Shown one piece after another: positions 21,541 to 33,237 of a DNA stretch of 42,297 nucleotides. The position numbers and the translations under genes were made by a program. A model generated the notes under the pieces. That model did no database searches and had not been told where the DNA came from. It saw only the letters and a program-made list of their open reading frames with translations. The stretch is from Emmonsiellopsis sp. PD_33. Its lineage: Eukaryota; Ascomycota; Eurotiomycetes; Onygenales; Ajellomycetaceae. Within the stretch, counting starts at the first letter, position 1; each line of letters opens with the position of its first letter. Location: contig JANTQF010000308.1 of the NCBI GenBank assembly GCA_032988165.1, positions 1-42,297 on the forward strand, read 5' to 3'.

Positions 21541-24500
21541 ATGAGTGTGAAAATCGACGACGCGCAGACTTTGACGGTGGCTTCGACTTGGAAGTTCGAT
21601 AAGGCAGGGGTAAGTTCAATTTCTGATGATAGACACCCCCCTTTTTGCTGGTTCTTTTCCCTTGGGCATTTCATAGACAGACCTCTTGACTAACGTGAAA
21701 CTGAGGGTATGTAGGCTGAAGATGTGCTGGAGTTGTTCAAGTTCGTTTTTACCATATCCGGTTTCTGTTGCCCGTACATTTAATTTGTTCTAATTGCGTG
21801 TGTCCGGACACATCAGAAAAACTACTAGTACCACCCCCGCTGCCGGTTTTACCTTCTGCAAGTACGAGCCCACCAATAATGTAAGTAATGCTCTCTCCCT
21901 CCAAGGACGCAAATGCGAATTGATGGTCTCTGACTGGGGTAGGTTTTTGCTGTGGAAAACTGCGACATTAATGGGTCGACGTTTGAGCTCAGTGCCACGG
22001 TTTCCAAGTATATCGACGGACAGAAAGACAATGACCTGTTGGACGTAAGAATCCAACCATTCCTAGTTCATCCAATATAGAACATCCCCATTTAATTAAT
22101 TGTACAATTGCAGGATCCTAAAATCTACCGCATTGAGCGCACCTATGTCAATGATATGGATCTCGAAACAGAGGAGTCCCCCGTCGATACTAGTACTATG
22201 GGAGTCCAGCAACCAATCCAATTCATGTCCACCACAAAGTATTGGCAATCGAAAGCCAAGGGTCTAGGATGTTTCGAGAAGTTCTCATACGTCCTTGACG
22301 AGGTCTCTAGGTTATCCGGGGCCTATCTTCAGTTGGAGGAAGCTGAGAGGCGAATTCGCGTCTCAGCCGCTCTGGTGAGCCTTGTGGATGATGCATTGCG
22401 TCGTCTGGATAATTTAGAGAGCTCTCTTGTGAGTAGTTTGCTTGGCCTTCTCCATTCTTTTCTGTCGTCTCTCTCTGATTTTTCTTTTCGATGGCTAACT
22501 CGATATATACCAGTCCCTTGCAATTACCCCTCAGGTCACAAACATCTTGAATGTGAAAGGTGACTGTTGCCTGCGTGTCCGGGAACTAGGAGCGGTAGAC
22601 AAAAAAGTACTTCGGCGCATCCTCGTGGACCCAGACTCGAAGGGAACCCCGCGGGTCTTCAGGATGTTCATCACGTTGGTGAATATTCCACCGGGGTCTC
22701 GAAAGCCCGAGATTCCTGGTACCCTCGGGACCCAGTTGCGAAACGGACGCTCTAAGCTCTGGGCAAATTTCAGATTTCAGGAATTGGGAGATGTTAAAAA
22801 CAGTGGGGAGAAGGCAACAGATGCAGCGCAGCAGAGTCAGTCCGGAAGCGACAATGGGATAGCGACTGCTCGGAGCTCTGCTGTTGGTAACCACCGTTTT
22901 CTGACACAAGAAAAGACCACTCAGGTCAGCGATTGGGTTACTAAGGGAGTTGAGGCTGGAGCGGTTGGCATAAATGGCTCTGAGCCCAACAGCATGCCAC
23001 CTCCTCAGGAACCTGCTGAGGAGACTGAACCACCAAAGCAGAAGATCATCAAAGCGCGCCGCCCAGTCAAATCTGGGGCTGCTGCCCCTGCAGGGCCATC
23101 TACCACGAAAATTGAAAACGGAGGCACCCAAGCCAATCCACTACTGTCCGCAAATTTTATCCAATCCGCCCCTGTCGTGAAAGACCCCATAAAACAACAA
23201 CCTACACCTCCAACAAAAACAAGCTCGTCTATGTTTATTGACTTGCTAGATGAAATCACTACCTCCATCCCAGCCCCTCCACCAATGTCATTCCTAGACA
23301 CTCCTTTGATTCCCATAACTCCTGCGGAACCCAAGGTACAACGATCGGAGGCTACAAAAGGGAACGGAAATGCAAGATGTGCTCAAGTTGAGAGGATCCG
23401 GGAGCCTGAGACCTTGGTCTTCCATCGAACCATGGGCCAAAAGACAGGCAAGAAAAATGCAACCAAGGCAGAGAAAGAGGCAGAAAGGGACGCAAAAATT
23501 GCAGCGGCCTGGGGTTCTCCTGTCAAAGCACCGATAAAAGTAGCACTGACCTCGACTTCCTCGTTCAAACATATTGAGCCAAGCGAGCGGAAAAAGGGTG
23601 AACTCGCCAAAGTGGCCCAAAAATTCGATGCCACATTCATCAACCTACTCCGCAATATTGAGCCAGTGCTGAGCAGAGCTCGATATTTCCCGGGGGTTGT
23701 TTCCTTAGAGCTACAGCTTGGTCTTGTCCTTTCCAGCATCTATCCTAGTGATAAGGCTGAAGGGATAACCAAAGCCAATCAATGGAATGATTTCTTTCGC
23801 CCCGAGAACAACCGTCCACCGCCAAGCACAATATTTACCAATAGGCTCACAACCTCTGGTGCCGACATTGACGATATTTTTCTTGATCCACCCAATAGGA
23901 CTGGTCATTCGAGTTCGCTTTTCTCTAAAGAGCCTCTCTCCCGCCGCGTGACGTACGAGTTACACTGCGAAACCAATAATAATGAGCAATTTATTATCAG
24001 CGTTGACGAATTCGGCACAACAACCGTCAACCGGCCAGAATCCACGCTTGGTAGCGTCAATGTTCACTGTGCAGGAAAATTCTGGGATATGCGTGCTGTC
24101 GTCAAAGGCACTATTGAGTATGTTGGAAATGATGATGGGATTAACAAGGCAATTCAAGATCTCATTGACAGACTCTATGTTTCCCCTAATAAACCAATCA
24201 ACATCTACACACGGACTTCCGCGGGCATTCGAATCACCGAGGTTTTCATGAAGCGATCCACCCGTCATGGTTGTCTTGGGCAGGAAAAGGAGACTGCTCC
24301 TACAGGGAGTAATTATCCGCCGACTCCTTCACAGGCCCAGGGCGCCCGACTTCAAATCACAGAAGTGCAGCATCTAATTTCCGGCATTAGTAATGACGGC
24401 ACAGTTAGTCGTCATCGCGGTGCATGTTCTAAGGACATGGTGAATGACTCCCGGTTGTGGTATGAAGTTTCGGTCATATGTAGCCCATCAATGGAGGAAG

Positions 24501-24892
24501 CCTTACGGTCAAATAAGGACATTGCTTTTGGCAACGCGGCTTCCTGGTCCACGGCTAACCTCGTCCGAGCGTGTGAAACGGGCAGCTCTGGCTCCGTTAA
24601 ATCTGACTTGCAAAATGGATTGGATCGCACGACCCTTGCCAGCGACGCAGGACATATCAATCCTAAGGAACTCGAGGATATGTTCCGCGTCGGCAACAAA
24701 ATCGTGCAAAGGATCGATGGTGTCGGATGGAATAATAATGGTCCTTGTCTTCCTTTCGCACAGGAGGCGGAGGCAGCTCGTGCAGCTTCTGTCGCAGCGG
24801 CTGCACAGTCTCAGTTAGGGGGTGTTCGGGTTGCAGGGACTGTGAATCTGATGAATGGGTCACAGCAGGGTGACGAAGAGGTGTTTTGGTAG
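21541..24892 (+). CDS. Large protein of unknown function (984 aa)
   Basis: Six exons: 21541-21609, 21715-21740, 21817-21880, 21943-22044, 22114-22428, 22514-24892. All junctions keep frame, including a 26-nt exon, so the model is good although the family is not recognised. The start ATG opens MSVKIDDAQTLTVASTW. Residues ~1-270 and ~520-920 look folded; they are separated by a low-complexity Pro/Ser/Thr-rich linker (~280-450) and a short Lys/Glu/Ala helix-like stretch near 500-525 (KAEKEAERDAKIAAAWG). An Ala-rich stretch lies near 940. No signal peptide, membrane segment or catalytic motif is evident, so a soluble intracellular protein is likely. It could belong to a Eurotiales-restricted family; a profile search would decide. 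Confidence 0.75.
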
Positions 24893-26234
24893 TTTGATAG
24901 TGGAGGAGAGGTTGCTGCTTGCGTGGGTTGGACTGTTAGTCGAGACCGTATGCAGGCGGCGAGGGAGGATGGGGTTGATGATCAAATGGAATCAGTTGTT
25001 TAAACATCCACGGATGAGCGGGGGTGAGATGGGCGTGGGGGGGGTTCATTTTAGTTCATTTATGGCTTTTTCTCTGGCGTTTGGGGTTGTTTTGCTTTCC
25101 ACACTTTATATTTTACCTCAGGTAGTTAGTTATTTGCCAGCTGTTAGACTGTAATGAGTGTATGATTATTCTTTATGAAACTTCCCATTGGATGGCGATA
25201 CGTGCTTTAGATCCAAGATTACACCGGCCATGCACAGCTAGCCGTATCAATCTTCGCATAGCTAGCTACATAGCTACATGCAGGTCTGGCAATCAATGGA
25301 TATTTCCAAGGCTGACATAGGCAGGTTCCAAATATACCCTTCCCTTCACTTCCCTTCAACCTTCATTTCAACATCCTTTCCATACTTATAGAACTAAATC
25401 AACAGCAAAAATATCTAACATCCCTAACTTAAACCCTTATAGACATACTATCTATACACCATGTCCCTAACAACCTTCCCCCTCCTTCCCCCCGAATTCT
25501 GTTCTGCTGCCAGATCTACCTCCCCTCCACCTCACTCCGGCTAATTCCGCTCATTAAATCTTCACCGCCGCCGCCACCACCCCCTATATCCCCTTTACCC
25601 CTCCACCCAACAACCCTACCAGATGGAGGGTGTGGTGGTCATACAGTGGTATTTTGAGAGCGGGGCAGGGAGGGAGGATGAAGATGAGGAGGATTTTATT
25701 GAGTGGGTTGTGATGAGGCAGATGTGCTGGGTGAGGAGCTGCGGTGGTGTCGGCTGGTTTATGTGCGGGTTGTTGCGGAGGAAAGGGGGGGGAAGGATTA
25801 TTCGTGTGAAGGGGAGGGGTTGAGGGGTTTTTTTATAAACTTATGGTAAAGGGTTATGGGGACAGTTTGAGGGAAGATAGGGATCGGGTTTGTTGGGCGG
25901 GCATCAGTTGGGTGAGGGGAGTGCTCGGGAGATTCTGAGAATGATAGTTACTGGCTTGGCTGTTGTGGGGGACGCAAGAGGGGGGAAGGAGAAATTAAGC
26001 GGTATATAACGAAGTGTGTGGGTTTTTTTAAGGACTAAATAGATAAAAAAAAAATGAAACTGCTACATACCAGTCTATCACGCAGTTTAGTAATAAAGAT
26101 ATAAATTTCCAATCAGACGAACAGAATCAAGAATGGGCAAAGCGAGAGAATATCCATATATATTCTAAAACCAGATCCACGAAACCAAATTGTCATCACA
26201 GCCAACCCAACCACCCCCTCCCTCCCCTGCCTGC
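24893..26234. other. Convergent 3' spacer with an abrupt composition switch
   Basis: Lies between two convergent genes. The plus strand is C/A-rich from about 25440 to 25620 and then G/T-rich to about 25990, with a sharp boundary. A short open frame at 25623-25823 has no family resemblance. No gene is called. Confidence 0.4.
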
Positions 26235-29200
26235 CTACTCCTCATCCTCCTCCGCATCTTCCACCCCTCTAAACCACGCCGCCCTCGCGTCAACCGCCGC
26301 CTTCCTCACATCCCGCCTCGGATCATCCAACGCCCCCTTCAACGCGCGCAACACGGTGCTTTTCAACGAGAGCAACGGGGACGGTCTCGCCTTTGCGCCA
26401 GTCGCTTTCTCCGCGCTCGCTGTGGGTGATACCGGTGTTGTTGCGAGGAGGAGTAGGCATTGGAGGGATTGGGCACGGATGGTAGGGGTGTTTGGCGCTG
26501 CTGGGGCAGTAGAGGAGGTTGTTGGTGGTGGTGCGTTGTGGATGGCGTTTCTCAAGAGCCTTGTGACTAGGTCGTTCACATAGCCCACCTCGTCAATTGT
26601 GCTGACGCCGTTGTCGCGGATGATTATCGCCAGTGTTTCCAATGTGCCGGATTTGATGGGCTGGGAGTGTGCGTCTGTTAGGTCGAGGGATTGTAGGAGG
26701 AGAGGGAGTAAGGTGGGCAGTTCCGGCATTACGAGGGCGGAGGGGATGGTGGAGAGGATTCCGGACAGGGCGGTTAGATAAGCTTGTTTAGTATGGCTGG
26801 AGGAGGTTGTGGCGGATGTGGTTGAGGATGCGGCGACATTGAGCTCTCGCACGTTTTTAGAGATTAGAGGGATGAGTGTGGTAAAGACACGCTGTTTGGA
26901 GAGGAGACGGATCGAAGCACCGTTTGTAGGGGAAAGGACATCGTCGGCACTAAGTAGCAGAGCAAAGCCACGCGCTGCTGTGGTGCTTGTTTCGGGGTCA
27001 GGGGAAGTGAGGAGGGCGAGGAGGGATGTTAGGATTTCATTGGTCGAGGGGGCTAGGCGAAGGATAAGTGCTTTGGATAGCCAGAAGATTGTGCGGATCT
27101 TGGGTGACGGTAGGGTTTGGTCTTCAGATTTGATCAGGGAGGTGAGGATTTCGGAGGCTGTTGACAGCTGTGCCGTTGGTAGGAATTTGTTGGCGAGGAG
27201 TGCGAGATGGCGCGACATTGCTAGGTGGATAGAAATGTTCTCTTCTACGACAGCATACCGGACGATTTCCTGCAGGAGAGAGGTCATGTCGGGGCTAGTG
27301 TAAGGGAGCTTGGAGCCTTTTGGTAGCCCGGCAAGGAGGTACGTTGATAAGATCATAGTTTGCCGTCGGGACTCCGTGGTGGCATCAGAAAATGGGACCG
27401 GAATGAATCCATCCTCCGTTGCAAACAAGGCGTACACATTCTCGCACACTTCGTCCTGTTTTTGCCGTGGAAGGGATCGAACTATGAGATTGCACAGTCT
27501 GCCGAGGACGTCAAGAACTGAGGAAACCTTCAAACTTGATGGAGTATCGTCGTCCATTGTCGCCGTAGCAGCCCGCCGGCATAACTTGACGACGATTCTA
27601 TCGGAATAATAGTCCACATTCGAATCATTCTCCAGGCCCTTTCTATCCATAGCGTAAAGTATCGTCAACAAAATGGCATGGGTATATGCAGGGGTGCTTG
27701 TGTTTCCGGGTTGGAGTATAATATCCAACTTGTTCAAAAGGCGCCGGACAAGGGTTTCAAATATGTCTTTTTCAATGCTGATCTGCGCAAGACTTTCGAG
27801 CGTAGTAAGATATACGGGATCCGCATCTTTATCAGAATCAGGGAGTGTAGCCACGAAAGCAGGAAATGCAATGTCCATGATTAACCGTGGTTTGTGCTTC
27901 GATAGCTCGGCTAAGGCATTAACTACCTCCTTTCTTAGCTCTGGTCGCGCGGATGTTTCAGTAAGCAAGATTTCATCAAGATACTGTACGACGAGCCCGA
28001 TTTCATTATCTTGAAGAAAGCCCCGTAGTTTTGACAGTCGAATAAGGCCTTGAAGGGAGGTAAGACGAAAAGAAACCTCATCCTTTGCCGACCCCATTAG
28101 AACCTGACTAAAAATTTCCATTAACCGTTCCTGGAACGCGCTCAGAGGGTTCTCCGGGACAGGATCTGAGCCAGGGGTCGTCCATGTTCCGAATACATCA
28201 ATAGCAGAATCGAAGAGAACAACAAGAGCTTCGAGGAGGGCTCTCTGCTTGGCAATCCCGTCCGCATCCTGGTAGACAGTGAGCAGCGGCGCCACGACGG
28301 CCTGGATGATCACAGTGAAGGAGGCTGAAGATGCAGCTGAGAGCGATCTCAGAATTTGGCGCGCAGGGCTTGCCTGTTTTTGTTGCGGTTCGCGTAGCTG
28401 TTCATTGCATTCCTTCGTTATGGGCTTCAAGTATTGGGCTAGAGGGGAGGTTTGGAGTTTGGTGACAAGGTTCGATAGTCGCTTTGCTAGACATTGGAGG
28501 ACCTTCAACGAATCTTCTGCCAGGGTTTCTTCCTGGGCATTAAGGATTTCGAACTTCAAAGTATCCCATATCATTAATGAGTAGCGCGACACAGTGGACG
28601 GGTCGTATGAAGTTATGCAGGCGAATAATGCGTTTAGTGCGTCCTTCTGCTTTGGGGTCAGAGTGGGTTCTTGACTGATTAGATGGGATCACATACCTTC
28701 ACGTTAATTGATGTAGAATCTAATTTGTCTAGTAGTTGAGGAAACGCATGGGGTGCAAAAAGTGGAGTTGATGAAATACAATCCTGCAAGCGGTTCTTCA
28801 AGTCCTGCGCAGTGATTCCATAAGGGTCATTTGGCGGCGGTTTAAATGTTATGGGGAAGTAGTTGTAGACCGAGTCAAACAGAGTCTTTATACAGGTCAG
28901 ATCAATTCGAGGTTTGAAATGTAACAGCGTATGCCAGGGGCCATTTACCTGAACGTGGTTGACAATGTCCCATTCCACCATGAGAACTTTAAGGACCGAG
29001 AAGATAAGCATCAGGTTCCTTGGGTCGCGCTCTCCGCTCACAAGATCGACTATCCCAACAAGCGACTCATCGCCCATATCCTGCAACGCTATGGAAATTA
29101 TCAACTACTGTCGACACTCAATGCGGGGTAAGAAAGGAGGCACCTTTTCGATGGTTAGACATCAAGCCATTCAGTAGCTGCAGAATCTGAAAACGCTGCG

Positions 29201-29763
29201 ACTGTGGACGGCCTTGGAGTTCGGAGAAATGCTGGAATAGCCTTGATATCCGTCAGTACTCGCTGAGAAATGGCAATTCCTATATCATCCGTGACGGCCT
29301 CCATGTAAACTCGCCCGTTAACGCACTCACGATCTTATGACCACTTCCACCATCTCATTCGTAAACCGCTCAAGGCCCTGAAGCTTATCCAGCCCCGCAA
29401 TCGCACCTCCATCCTCTATTCGGTCACAGTAGAACTCGGTAAGGACCTGTATCTGTTGGCGGGAGAGAAACTTGAGCGGGAGCGCCTTGATGACAGCAGT
29501 CAGGTACGAGACGGCTTTCCCTCGAATGGCCGGGTTTTCGTCATTGATGTATTCACCCAATGACTGGACGACGTTAATCAGCGTGGTCTCCTTGTTATCG
29601 AGTTCTGTCAAGAAAAGGGACAAATGTCAGCTACTCCGCATTCTTGTCGAGGCACGAAATTTTGCGGCCGAGGGGGCGTACTTTTGGCAGTGATCCCGGC
29701 AATTTGAATGGCTTCTTCTCTGTTATGCTCGACCACCAGCAAGAAATCTTGGAGTTCGGACAT
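26235..29763 (-). CDS. mms19: MMS19/Met18, cytosolic Fe-S cluster targeting and DNA-repair/transcription factor
   Basis: Six exons read on the minus strand: 29763-29682, 29604-29331, 29241-29144, 29088-28949, 28885-28697, 28646-26235, for 1064 residues, close to the usual ~1030. The N-terminal MMS19 domain is clear (INVVQSLGEYINDENPAIRGK, VLTEFYCDRIEDG, YFPITFKPPPNDPYGIT), followed by a long HEAT-repeat solenoid to the C-terminus. MMS19 is the adaptor of the CIA targeting complex, handing Fe-S clusters to helicases and polymerases such as XPD, so it affects nucleotide excision repair and genome stability. Intron 4 (28948-28886, 63 bp) is a multiple of three and has no stop, so retention would add 21 residues. 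Intron 2 uses an AAG acceptor. The C-terminal ~70 residues are read from G/T-rich wobble codons, unlike the C/A-rich stretch before. Confidence 0.9.
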
Positions 29764-30053
29764 CTTGCTGGTATGCCTGCGGGGTGAGTGTCAGAGGCCA
29801 GCGTCGTGGAATTGAGAGTGAGGAATGATGTTAGTTGTTTTTGCGATTTGCTGGTATCCCGCCGTTATCGATAACGTCACGTGGATTTCGGTCAACCCCC
29901 CCAACCCTGTATCACAAGCCACAGGGAATAGAACAACTTCATTTTGCTCTCCTTTTACTGGAGGAAAAAAGATAAAACGTAGAAACGAAGCCCTTGGCTC
30001 ACTTTTAAACTTATGGGGGAAAAAGCAGAAAAAAACAAAAAAGAAAGTCAGAT
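29764..30053. other. Spacer between MMS19 and tRNA, with Pol III terminator
   Basis: The first part should be the MMS19 promoter. The right end is A-rich on the plus strand and acts as a T-run terminator for the tRNA on the minus strand. Confidence 0.5.
30029..30042 (-). terminator. RNA polymerase III T-run terminator of tRNA-iMet
   Basis: Read on the minus strand, runs of six and seven T lie 12-25 bases past the tRNA 3' end, as expected for Pol III termination. Confidence 0.75.
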
Positions 30054-30124
30054 AGCATGTCTTGGTTTCGATCCAAGGTCCTCCGGGTTATGAGCCCGGC
30101 GCGCTTCCGCTGCGCCAACATGCT
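30054..30124 (-). tRNA. Initiator tRNA-Met (CAT), intronless
   Basis: The minus strand folds as a complete cloverleaf of 71 nt: acceptor stem AGCATGT/ACATGCT (7 bp), D stem GCGC/GCGC, anticodon stem CCGGG/CCCGG with loop CTCATAA (anticodon CAT), and T stem CTTGG/CCAAG. Three features mark it as the eukaryotic initiator rather than the elongator: an A1-U72 end pair, three G-C pairs next to the anticodon loop, and the T loop ATCGAAA (A54, A60 instead of TTC). It serves start-codon selection in cytosolic translation. The internal A and B boxes lie inside the gene. Confidence 0.92.
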
Positions 30125-30655
30125 TGTTTGATGTTAGGGAGGATTAGCCTGTGCTATTTAAGGCTAGTGAATCCTAGCATTGCGCTAGTCGTGATCTTGC
30201 CGCGGGCCATTCTCAACCGTGATTCGCCAGGAACAGATTCCTAACGTCTACATCATGAGCATCCTTTAGGCGCAGTCTGGTGCTTGTTGGGGTGCGAAGT
30301 TTTGAATCAATTAAAGTAATACGCACGTTTCTAGGTCTGGAAAGACCGTGTTGGTCATTGTTTATTACGGTTAACCTCATAATAGGATTTAAAATGTCTC
30401 AATATATATTTTCGCTTCGTGATCCCCCCTTAGGCACTGAATGGGGGCTCTCCGGCCACATGTTCGGGGTATAGCCTGTTCATTTTGTGCTGCAAAGGAT
30501 CATCAGGATCTGATCCTGTTACATACATCCGTTCCAACCCTATTTCCAACTTAGGCACCGATCAACCAGAGTTTGATATTTACAAATGGTGAGAGAAGCA
30601 AGTCTCCCCCCCAACCGGGGGCAAAGCCCAGCGGACTAAAGGGGGTGCTCATCCC
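30125..30655. other. Spacer between tRNA and xylanase
   Basis: About 530 bases with no gene seen. It holds the tRNA upstream flank and the xylanase 3' untranslated region. Confidence 0.4.
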
Positions 30656-31417
30656 TCACGGCCCCTGAACGGTAATAGTAGCCGATCCACTACTAAAATA
30701 CCCCTCCGTCGCCACAATCATATAATTATACGAACCCGACATATCCAACCCGGCACGCGCCCAGGCATCAAAGTGCGTCTGCGTATTCACCGTGCCTCCC
30801 GTGCGCTTCTGCTGGCGAATAGACCAGTACTGCTGGAAGGTGCGTATCCCTTCAATAGATGGCTGGTTGTAGCGGGTGCTTTGGTAAATATCGTAGACGG
30901 AGCCGTCGCTGGTGACGGAACCCATCCGCTGAGCGTTAGTGGCTGGGTTGAAGGTGCCGAAGTTCTCGACGATGTAGTATTCGACGAGCGGGTTTTGGGT
31001 CCAGCCGTAGACGGCCAGGTAGCTGTTACCATTGGGGTTGTATTGGCCCGAGTAGGTGATTTGTCTGCGTGGGGAGAGTGGTTAATGAGTGAGATCGAAG
31101 GAGTCAATGCGCCGGTAAGGCAATTGTTATGAGTAGAAGGGGTTGTTTTACTTTGGTCCGCCAGGATTCCATCCCTTTCCACCAACGAAGTTACCACCGG
31201 AAGACCACTGGACGCTGTATTGTCCGCCCGGACCGTTGGTGTAAGTTACCGGAGAACCGCCATCGGTCCACCAGGAGTAATAGAAGCCGTTATGGTAGCC
31301 GGTGGAACTCGGGGTGGATTGCCTAGCGAAAAGCTGTTTCGCAGCATGATCGGCATAACCGGCAAAGGCTCCGGTTGCGGCGGAGCACACCAGGAGAAGG
31401 GCGGAGAAGGAAATCAT
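30656..31417 (-). CDS. GH11 endo-1,4-beta-xylanase, secreted
   Basis: Two exons on the minus strand, 31417-31152 and 31064-30656, split by an 87-bp phase-2 intron; 224 residues. A signal peptide (MISFSALLLVCSAATGAFA) and a short propeptide ending near FARQ precede the GH11 jelly roll. The nucleophile is Glu117 in NPLVEYYIV and the acid/base Glu209 in VATEGYFSSG; the family signature GNFVGGKGW is present. It cleaves internal beta-1,4 bonds of xylan outside the cell. No carbohydrate-binding module follows. Asn76 stands at the position that tunes pH in GH11 (Asn in neutral/alkaline enzymes, Asp in acidic ones), so a near-neutral optimum is predicted. A TATA-like element lies about 55 bp upstream of the start and a GGCTAA (XlnR-like) at 32073-32078 on the plus strand. 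Confidence 0.95.
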
Positions 31418-33237
31418 AATAGGAGGATGTGATACTATCGAGTAAAAGTATTTATTGCCTTTGCGTTGGTATTATACTTCTTCGGGGAACCGGGTGTTGA
31501 TTGCTGCTGGACTTCTCAGGAGTTCAATTAGAGAATCGCATGCATTCTTATACTTGGTCTCCGGTAAAGTATGAGAAAGAGCCTGAAATGATATGTGTAT
31601 TGGAGGCCCTTGCCAGACAATTGGCATGGTGTCCCCTGACTGATAGGTAGAAATAGAATCAACATTCTATGCAAACTGCGGTTGAGGACGGATAAATCCG
31701 TAATATCATCACCACATTCGGCTTGTAGCAGAGGGAATTATCATGGCCCCCTCCCATAACTAGGGTGCATGACCACGAATGATATTTTCTCGTTGCAATT
31801 CAGAAATAACCGGTCCAGCCCGTGTAGTATTGACGACCTAGCAAATTGATAGCGAACAACAAAGGAGTAGTTGCTATTAAGTTCGGCATCGCTGCCGCGA
31901 TTCCATGTCCGGGGTAGGGAGGATCCTTGACGGCAATATACCGATATTCTCGGACTCGGTCATGTGTATCGTCTGGGGCAATTAAATCCCGTGGAATAGG
32001 AGCCTAGGCCGGTCCCGAGACGATGCTCTAGACCACTCTTCCGTGCAAGAGTCTCGACACAAAATCCAATCAGGCTAATTTCCAGCTGAGTAGTTGGTTC
32101 ACCAAAGCGGGAGAAATCAGAAAAGCATGTTAAGAATACGAATCTTGATGCCGGGAGAAAGGGTTCGTATACAGGAAGAACATCCCGGGTTCCGGGAATC
32201 ACCCGTGAGTTTGTCAATTTGCTCCCTCACTCCTTGGAAACGTGCGGGGATGAGCTTGGGATACTAAACCCAGCTCGATATGGATGGGGGATCTTCCAAT
32301 GAAGGGATCAGCAGGCTGATCAACCTTAATTTCACGTTCATCGACGATTGTGCTCCGTATACTGCCTTGCACAGCTTTCTCCAATTCACGGGCTGTTGAA
32401 TCAGAACGCCCCGATGATCGATTCGTATACTTCAGAAAGCCTCAAACCCCGCATCACCTTGTGGCTTTCTTGGATTCATTTGGGACATTATTTTGGCTAA
32501 TTTGTGAATTCGTGGCGTTGTGCCAAGTAGCCAAGGAATTGAGGTTGTAGTTGGACTCAGCGGACAATTTCGAACAAAAGAAGGCATCAAGCCGAAAGGC
32601 ATGTCTCTCTATTAGATAGACACATATATGACGGGATCAGATGCCATCTGCCATCGTCCCGTAATCCCATAGGCAGAGCTATGGCAAGGAGAATGATTCC
32701 TTTGGGAAGTGGTCGCCTGCCGCATGTCCACACGTTTAACCATGGGGATAAATAATTTCACCCGGAAACATTTTATTCTGTTGGGTTGTTAGCTGACCCT
32801 AGTTCAACCAGGTGTATAGACAGCGCGGGTGGTTCATAGAGCACATCCGCTCAGGAAAGGGATAGGGGAGCGTGGGCTCTGAAATCAGCATTGAAACCAG
32901 CATATCATGTTTTGGCTGATGGTGACAGGTGTTGTTGAAGACCCATGATTTGAACTTGGCAGATGAGTGCTTGCCAACGCATCTTTCGGGAGCGTGTGTC
33001 TTGTGCCTTGTTGATATCTCAAGAACTGTCAGGGGGACCTAAACATCCGAACTGCTTTTTATAGTTAGCAGGGTGTCATATGACGTAATCTGCCACGTGA
33101 TCCTCTGCATTCATGAGGTCCACTCGCTTGATGATATCATCATCTCATCCAAAGTTGGCCTCGAATAGCTATCCAACTAACCACCAGTGAAACAACCCCA
33201 GGCGACTCCCAGGGCCCGCCCACCCAGCTTCCTCAAA
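31418..33237. other. 1.8-kb spacer, xylanase promoter side
   Basis: Divergent intergenic region between the xylanase (minus) and the FAS1-domain gene (plus). It holds two GGCTAA motifs (near 32073 and 32494) that fit the XlnR consensus core. Short open frames at 31960-32217 and 32350-32550 show no protein family. Confidence 0.4.
32073..32078 (+). promoter_or_regulatory. XlnR-like GGCTAA site
   Basis: GGCTAA is the core bound by XlnR, the activator of xylanase genes in Aspergillus. It lies about 660 bp upstream of the xylanase start. A six-base match alone is weak evidence. Confidence 0.3.

Noticed and set aside
31960..32550. Short frames in the xylanase upstream region
   Set aside because: Under 90 codons, no start context or homology; this is promoter-side DNA.
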